Assembly (NCBI GenBank): GCA_964499235.1
Contig: CAZCKC010000111.1
Location: 1 to 12,022 of the forward strand
From: JAFGRR01 sp964499235
GTDB taxonomy: Bacteria; Planctomycetota; Phycisphaerae; UBA1845; Fen-1342
Direction of reading: 5' to 3'
DNA: 12,022 nucleotides
Below are positions 5,815 to 12,022 of this stretch, one piece after another. Every line of letters begins with the position of its first letter. Within the stretch, counting starts at the first letter, position 1. Under the pieces are notes generated by a model. It saw only the letters and a list, made by a program, of their open reading frames with translations. It was not told where the DNA came from and did no database searches. The position numbers and the translations under genes were made by a program.

Positions 5815-5835
5815 CGCCGATCGACGCCCCGCGAT

Positions 5836-5864
5836 TTGTCACCCGCCCCGCCCCGGGCTATCTT
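5836..5864 (+). promoter_or_regulatory. Sigma-70-type promoter of carB
   Basis: TTGTCA (5836-5841), a 17-base spacer, then TATCTT (5859-5864). Five of six bases match the -35 consensus and four of six the -10, with ideal spacing. Transcription should start near 5871, leaving an 85-base leader before the carB ATG. Confidence 0.65.
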
Positions 5865-5877
5865 CCCCTCCGGAGCT

Positions 5878-5936
5878 CCCGCGTGCGGCGCGGGGGCAAG
5901 CGTCTACTACTCCTCATCGGCGTCCGCGCGACGCCG
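5878..5936 (+). promoter_or_regulatory. Structured carB leader (two hairpins)
   Basis: The leader holds two stems: CCCGCG-TGCGG-CGCGGG at 5878-5894 and CGGCGTC-CGCGC-GACGCCG at 5918-5936. The second ends two bases before the purine-rich ribosome region (GAGGGTGAGGGG, about 5937-5948). This could allow translation or transcription control in response to arginine, pyrimidines or growth, but no known riboswitch or leader peptide is recognised and no T-run follows either hairpin. Confidence 0.3.
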
Positions 5937-5955
5937 GAGGGTGAGGGGTCCCGAC

Positions 5956-9513
<3,558 letters not shown>

Positions 9514-9564
9514 TCCCCGGGGAAATTTCGACCCCTAAAACGCGGCAGCATTCCCCTGAACGGC

Positions 9565-9593
9565 TTTTCACCGACTCCCCTTTCGCCTATCCT
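9565..9593 (+). promoter_or_regulatory. Promoter-like sequence for the 31-aa micropeptide gene
   Basis: TTTTCA (9565-9570), a 17-base spacer, then TATCCT (9588-9593), with the same spacing and style as the carB promoter but a weaker -35. It would give a leader of about 100 bases, with GCCGGCC (9606-9612) able to pair with GGCCGGC (9657-9663). Confidence 0.4.
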
Positions 9594-9700
9594 TCGCCGT
9601 TTCGTGCCGGCCCCGCGCGACGCGGTCCGGTGCGCAGCGTCCGAAGCCGGCGCCGTGGCCGGCTCGACGCACGACAGTACCTGCGCGAAGGAGTGCGCCC

Positions 9701-9796
9701 ATGTTTCTGGTCGAACTGATCCTGGGGCTGCTGGCGGGTGCCGGCGATCTGCTGGTCGAGTTCCTCGGCCTGTTCACCGGCTTCTTCGGCGCCTAG
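9701..9796 (+). CDS. 31-aa hydrophobic membrane micropeptide, function unknown
   Basis: The ATG is preceded by GAAGGAG (9687-9693) at 7 bases, an excellent ribosome site, and the frame ends in TAG. The peptide begins MFLVELILGLLAGAGDLLVEF and ends FTGFFGA. It is very hydrophobic, with three acidic residues (E5, D16, E20) and no basic one. The acidic residues could line one face of a helix, so it may lie in or span the membrane. Size and character recall type I toxin peptides, phenol-soluble modulins and small membrane-subunit peptides, but no family is recognised. A promoter-like sequence lies upstream and a 16-bp hairpin starts 21 bases after the stop, so it looks like a free-standing gene and not an accidental frame. 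Its C-terminal FF-G pattern loosely echoes the tail of the 58-aa micropeptide at 289, too short to prove kinship. Confidence 0.6.
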   Translation: MFLVELILGLLAGAGDLLVEFLGLFTGFFGA

Positions 9797-9817
9797 CGCC
9801 GCCCCAAGCCGACAGAC

Positions 9818-9852
9818 AACCGCCCCGGTCGGCACAGCCGACCGGGGCGGTT
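9818..9852. terminator. Strong hairpin, probable bidirectional terminator
   Basis: A perfect 16-bp stem: 9818-9833 pairs with 9837-9852, loop ACA. On the plus strand it is followed by GCTTGCG and on the minus strand by GTCTGTC, so the T-runs are short, but the stem ends in A-T pairs on both sides and is very stable. It lies between the micropeptide gene and the converging rpsT gene and could end both transcripts. Confidence 0.75.
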
Positions 9853-9870
9853 GCTTGCGCCGCGTAAACC

Positions 9871-9904
9871 GCGAGCGGCCGCCCGTCACCGGACCGCCGC
9901 TCGC
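9871..9904 (-). terminator. Second hairpin downstream of rpsT
   Basis: GCGAGCGGC (9871-9879) and GCCGCTCGC (9896-9904) form a perfect 9-bp stem with a 16-base loop that can itself pair CCG with CGG. On the minus strand GGTTTACG follows. It lies 50-85 bases beyond the rpsT stop and may act with the hairpin at 9818-9852 in ending transcription. Confidence 0.45.
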
Positions 9905-9955
9905 TCAGCTTCATCCCAACCGCCAGGCGACCCGCCGCGACCAGCGCATGACAGG

Positions 9956-10231
9956 CTAGCTGGCGGCCGCCTTGATCTGGTTGATCCGTTTCTGCAGCCG
10001 GCTTTTCTGCCGCGCCGCCGCCTTGCGGTGGATCAGCCCCCGATCAGCCTCGCGGTCGAGCAGCCGGCGGGCCGCCAAAAACGCGGCCTCAGCCGTCTCG
10101 GTGTCCTTGTGCGTCAGCGCCTCGGTCACTTGGCGGACCCGCCCCCGCAGCGTGCTGCGGCGCGCCCGGTTCCGGATCCGACGGCGCTCGTTCTGGCGGA
10201 TGCGTTTCTTGGCGGAAAGCGAATGTGCCAC
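9956..10231 (-). CDS. rpsT: 30S ribosomal protein bS20
   Basis: This 91-aa, very basic, helical protein binds 16S rRNA early in assembly of the small subunit. The N-terminus AHSLSAKKRIRQNERRRIRNRARRS is the family signature, and the C-terminal half holds GLIHRKAAARQKSRLQKRINQIKAA, the typical closing helix. The length is normal. The start is a GTG at 10231, with GAGG 8 bases upstream (GAGGAAG). Several bacteria start rpsT with a non-ATG codon, and in E. coli the unusual start is part of autoregulation. The gene follows the TPR protein gene by 27 bases on the same strand, so it is probably transcribed with it. Confidence 0.95.
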   Translation of the reverse strand: MAHSLSAKKRIRQNERRRIRNRARRSTLRGRVRQVTEALTHKDTETAEAAFLAARRLLDREADRGLIHRKAAARQKSRLQKRINQIKAAAS

Positions 10232-10258
10232 GGATTCTTCCTCGTCTACCTGTTTTGA

Positions 10259-11734
10259 TCAGTCCGATTGCTTGAGCCGTTCGAGCCGCTGCCGCGCCTC
10301 GCCGTTCGCGTAGTTGTAATCCAGCCGCAACAGCTTGCCGTAGTAATCGCTGGCGGCCTCGTGCTCCTGGTTCTCCTCGCACGCCCGGGCCAGCCAGAAG
10401 AGCAACTCCTTGCCCGTGTCGTCCGCCGGTGTCTCGTGCTCGTCGAGCGTCTCCCGCAACACCTCGCGGGCCTGCCCGAACGAGCCGTTCTCAAAAAATG
10501 CCCGCCCCATCAGCACCCGCGCCTGCAGCCGCGACCGCGGATCACCCTGCGCCTGCTGCAGGACCGGGATCGCTTCGTCGAACTCGTGGGCCGCAAAAAG
10601 CGCCCGCCCGAGCCGATACTTCATCCGCAGGTCCGTCGGGTACTGCTTCACCCGCTCGCGGTACACGTCCCCCTCGAGCTGGATCAGCTCCTTCGCCGAC
10701 AGCCGCGCCTGCTGCTTGTCGTCGTCCGACCCCGACTGCTGCGCCGCGGCCCGCGCCTGCCGCACCTGCCGCTGCAGCTGGCGCAGCCGGATGTCATCGG
10801 CCCGCGACTTGTGCGCATAGTTCCGGTCGCGCTGGTACGCTGCCTCCAGCACTTGGACCGCTTCGTCCTCGTACTCCCGCGCCTCGGTCCGCACCAGCGC
10901 ATCCACGAACTTGTTCAAGACCCGGGTGTCGTCCGGATGCTCGGCGAATTCCTGCCGCGCCGCGTCAAGCAGCGCACGCTGCGTCTCCACCCCCTGCTTC
11001 GAACGCTCGGCATCGTGTAACCGCTTCTGCGAGTCCGAATCCTGGATCGAGTCGCGAAAGCTCTCCGAATCCGAGTACTTGCCCTTCACGATCGTCAGCC
11101 GGCCCGACAAATCCCGCTGCTCGTCCCGCAACGCGTCGTCCGTTCCACCCCGCGCCACCAAAAAGTCGACCGAGTTCACCGCCTGCTCCAACAGGTGCGT
11201 TGCAATCGGCCCCGCCCCCGCCGCGCTCGCCTGGTCCGCCGCCTCCGCCAACACCTGCCGAAAGTTCTTGAACCGCCCCTGGTTCGGCTTCTTCTCCTTC
11301 TTCATCGACTCAAACGCGATCGGGGCAATCCACACCAGCGTCTCCAGGAACAGTCCCTTGCCCGCGTTCTTCAACACCCCGTCAATATAGCCCGCGTTCT
11401 GCGGGTCCTTCGCCATCAGGTACTCGGCGTTCAACATCGCCTTCTTGACGTCCTTGCCCGCCATCGAGTGCTTCAATCCCTCCATCATCCCGGGCTTCTT
11501 CCCACCCGCCTGCGTCCGCTGCACCGCCAGCGACCGCAACGGCTTGTGACCCGCCTCCACCGCTTCCGGCCAGAAGTTCAACCCCTGCGTGTAGCACTCG
11601 ATGGCATAGTCGTAGTCCCGCTGCTCGCGCTTCGCCTCCGCCTGCTTGAACCAGGCCCGCGCCTTCTTCTTCTGCGTCTCCGAGAAGCTCGGCAGCGTCA
11701 ACTGCGATTCGTCGGTCTTCGCTTCTTCAGCCAT
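10259..11734 (-). CDS. Cytoplasmic TPR-repeat protein, function unknown
   Basis: This 491-aa protein is built of helical repeats. A TPR-like unit is at about 24-58 (ARAWFKQAEAKREQRDYDYAIECYTQGL). A charged, coiled-coil-prone middle (about 200-345) contains two SDS-rich stretches and RLRQLQRQVRQARAAAQQ. A run of classic TPRs fills 355-488 (RLGRALFAAHEFDEAIPVLQQA, LMGRAFFENGSFGQAREVL, LFWLARACEENQEHEAASDYYGKLL). There is no signal peptide and no catalytic motif, so a scaffold or binding role in the cytoplasm is likely. The start is uncertain: ATG at 11734, with a second ATG at 11737, and only a weak GGGTAG site upstream. Extension to a TTG at 11827 is not credible. It sits directly upstream of rpsT. 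Confidence 0.85.
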   Translation of the reverse strand: MAEEAKTDESQLTLPSFSETQKKKARAWFKQAEAKREQRDYDYAIECYTQGLNFWPEAVEAGHKPLRSLAVQRTQAGGKKPGMMEGLKHSMAGKDVKKAMLNAEYLMAKDPQNAGYIDGVLKNAGKGLFLETLVWIAPIAFESMKKEKKPNQGRFKNFRQVLAEAADQASAAGAGPIATHLLEQAVNSVDFLVARGGTDDALRDEQRDLSGRLTIVKGKYSDSESFRDSIQDSDSQKRLHDAERSKQGVETQRALLDAARQEFAEHPDDTRVLNKFVDALVRTEAREYEDEAVQVLEAAYQRDRNYAHKSRADDIRLRQLQRQVRQARAAAQQSGSDDDKQQARLSAKELIQLEGDVYRERVKQYPTDLRMKYRLGRALFAAHEFDEAIPVLQQAQGDPRSRLQARVLMGRAFFENGSFGQAREVLRETLDEHETPADDTGKELLFWLARACEENQEHEAASDYYGKLLRLDYNYANGEARQRLERLKQSD

Positions 11735-11862
11735 CATCACTACCCATGCCGCCCGCGCACCACCGCATCCCCGCGGCGCGCATCGCTTCGGGGCCCGCAG
11801 CAACCCGAGCACGGTAAAGTACCACAATCAACGCCACAGCGGAAGATCCGCCCCCGTGCCCC

Positions 11863-11990
11863 CTACCGCGCCGGAAACTCGCCCGTCAGCACCCCCCGCA
11901 CCAGCACGAACGCCCACGCCGCCAGCGTCAGCACCAGTAACCCCCCAAAGAGCCGCAACGGCGTCAGCCACCCCAGGTACCGCAGCGGTA
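11863..11990 (-). CDS. C-terminal end of a membrane protein, cut by the contig end
   Basis: Reading the minus strand in the frame that starts at 11988 gives 41 codons and a TAG stop at 11865-11863. The peptide, beginning PLRYLGWLTPLRLFGG and ending TGEFPAR, has one clear membrane helix (about residues 13-30, LFGGLLVLTLAAWAFVLV), a basic residue on each side, and a short polar tail. That looks like the last helix of a polytopic membrane protein. The 5' part is missing because the assembled sequence ends in adapter. The family cannot be told from this piece. It lies upstream of the TPR gene on the same strand, with 128 bases between them. Confidence 0.5.
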
Positions 11991-12022
11991 AGATCGGAAG
12001 AGCACACGTCTGAACTCCAGTC
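11991..12022 (+). other. Illumina TruSeq adapter sequence (assembly artefact)
   Basis: The last 32 bases start AGATCGGAAGAGC and continue ACACGTCTGAACTCCAGTC, which is the standard TruSeq read-1 adapter as I know it. It is not genomic DNA. The true contig ends at about 11990. A plus-strand frame crossing it ends in KIGRAHV, the familiar translated form of this adapter. Confidence 0.97.

Noticed and set aside
11195..12013. Plus-strand frame of 272 codons ending in KIGRAHV
   Set aside because: Antisense to the TPR gene and running into sequencing adapter; the protein is Arg/Leu/Pro-rich low complexity.

Overview
This is a GC-rich (by eye about two-thirds G+C) bacterial contig with densely packed genes. 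The gene set and protein style fit a planctomycete, perhaps of the Phycisphaerae type: futalosine-route menaquinone synthesis (mqnE), an oversized CarB with extra linkers, a TlpA-like membrane redoxin, an Hsp20 pair, and a lipoprotein-like micropeptide with a CDP motif. The taxonomic call is inference from protein character, not from a marker tree. I see no mobile element, CRISPR array, rRNA or complete tRNA.

Layout. 1-288: no gene. 289-465 (+): a 58-aa lipoprotein-like micropeptide. 475-714 and 734-1387 (-): a 79-aa two-helix membrane protein and the TlpA/ResA-like redoxin upstream of it, forming one short operon. 1522-2691 (+): mqnE, divergent from the redoxin gene. 2901-4427 (-): an HtrA/DegP protease with a clear intrinsic terminator. 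4651-5067 and 5154-5591 (-): two different Hsp20 chaperones. 5956-9513 (+): carB, with a good sigma-70-type promoter and a structured leader. 9701-9796 (+): a 31-aa hydrophobic micropeptide with its own promoter-like sequence, Shine-Dalgarno site and a very strong hairpin behind it. 9956-10231 (-): rpsT. 10259-11734 (-): a TPR-repeat protein 27 bases upstream of rpsT. 11863-11990 (-): the C-terminal end of a membrane protein. 11991-12022: Illumina adapter sequence, not genome.

How the genes work together. The block 2901-5591 is a protein-quality unit: two Hsp20 holdases, then an envelope serine protease, all on the minus strand. The most interesting signal lies just upstream. At 5652-5668 on the minus strand there is a full-consensus sigma-54 (RpoN) promoter, and a perfect palindrome lies about 165 bases further upstream, where an enhancer-binding activator would sit. 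A hairpin that pairs with part of the Shine-Dalgarno site precedes the second hsp20 gene and could act as an RNA thermometer. The tlpA-like gene and mqnE both concern the respiratory membrane but are divergent. carB stands alone without carA.

The two micropeptide genes are both under 60 codons, so length-cut-off gene calling can easily miss them. They and the predicted sigma-54 control of hsp20 are the best candidates here for undescribed biology.
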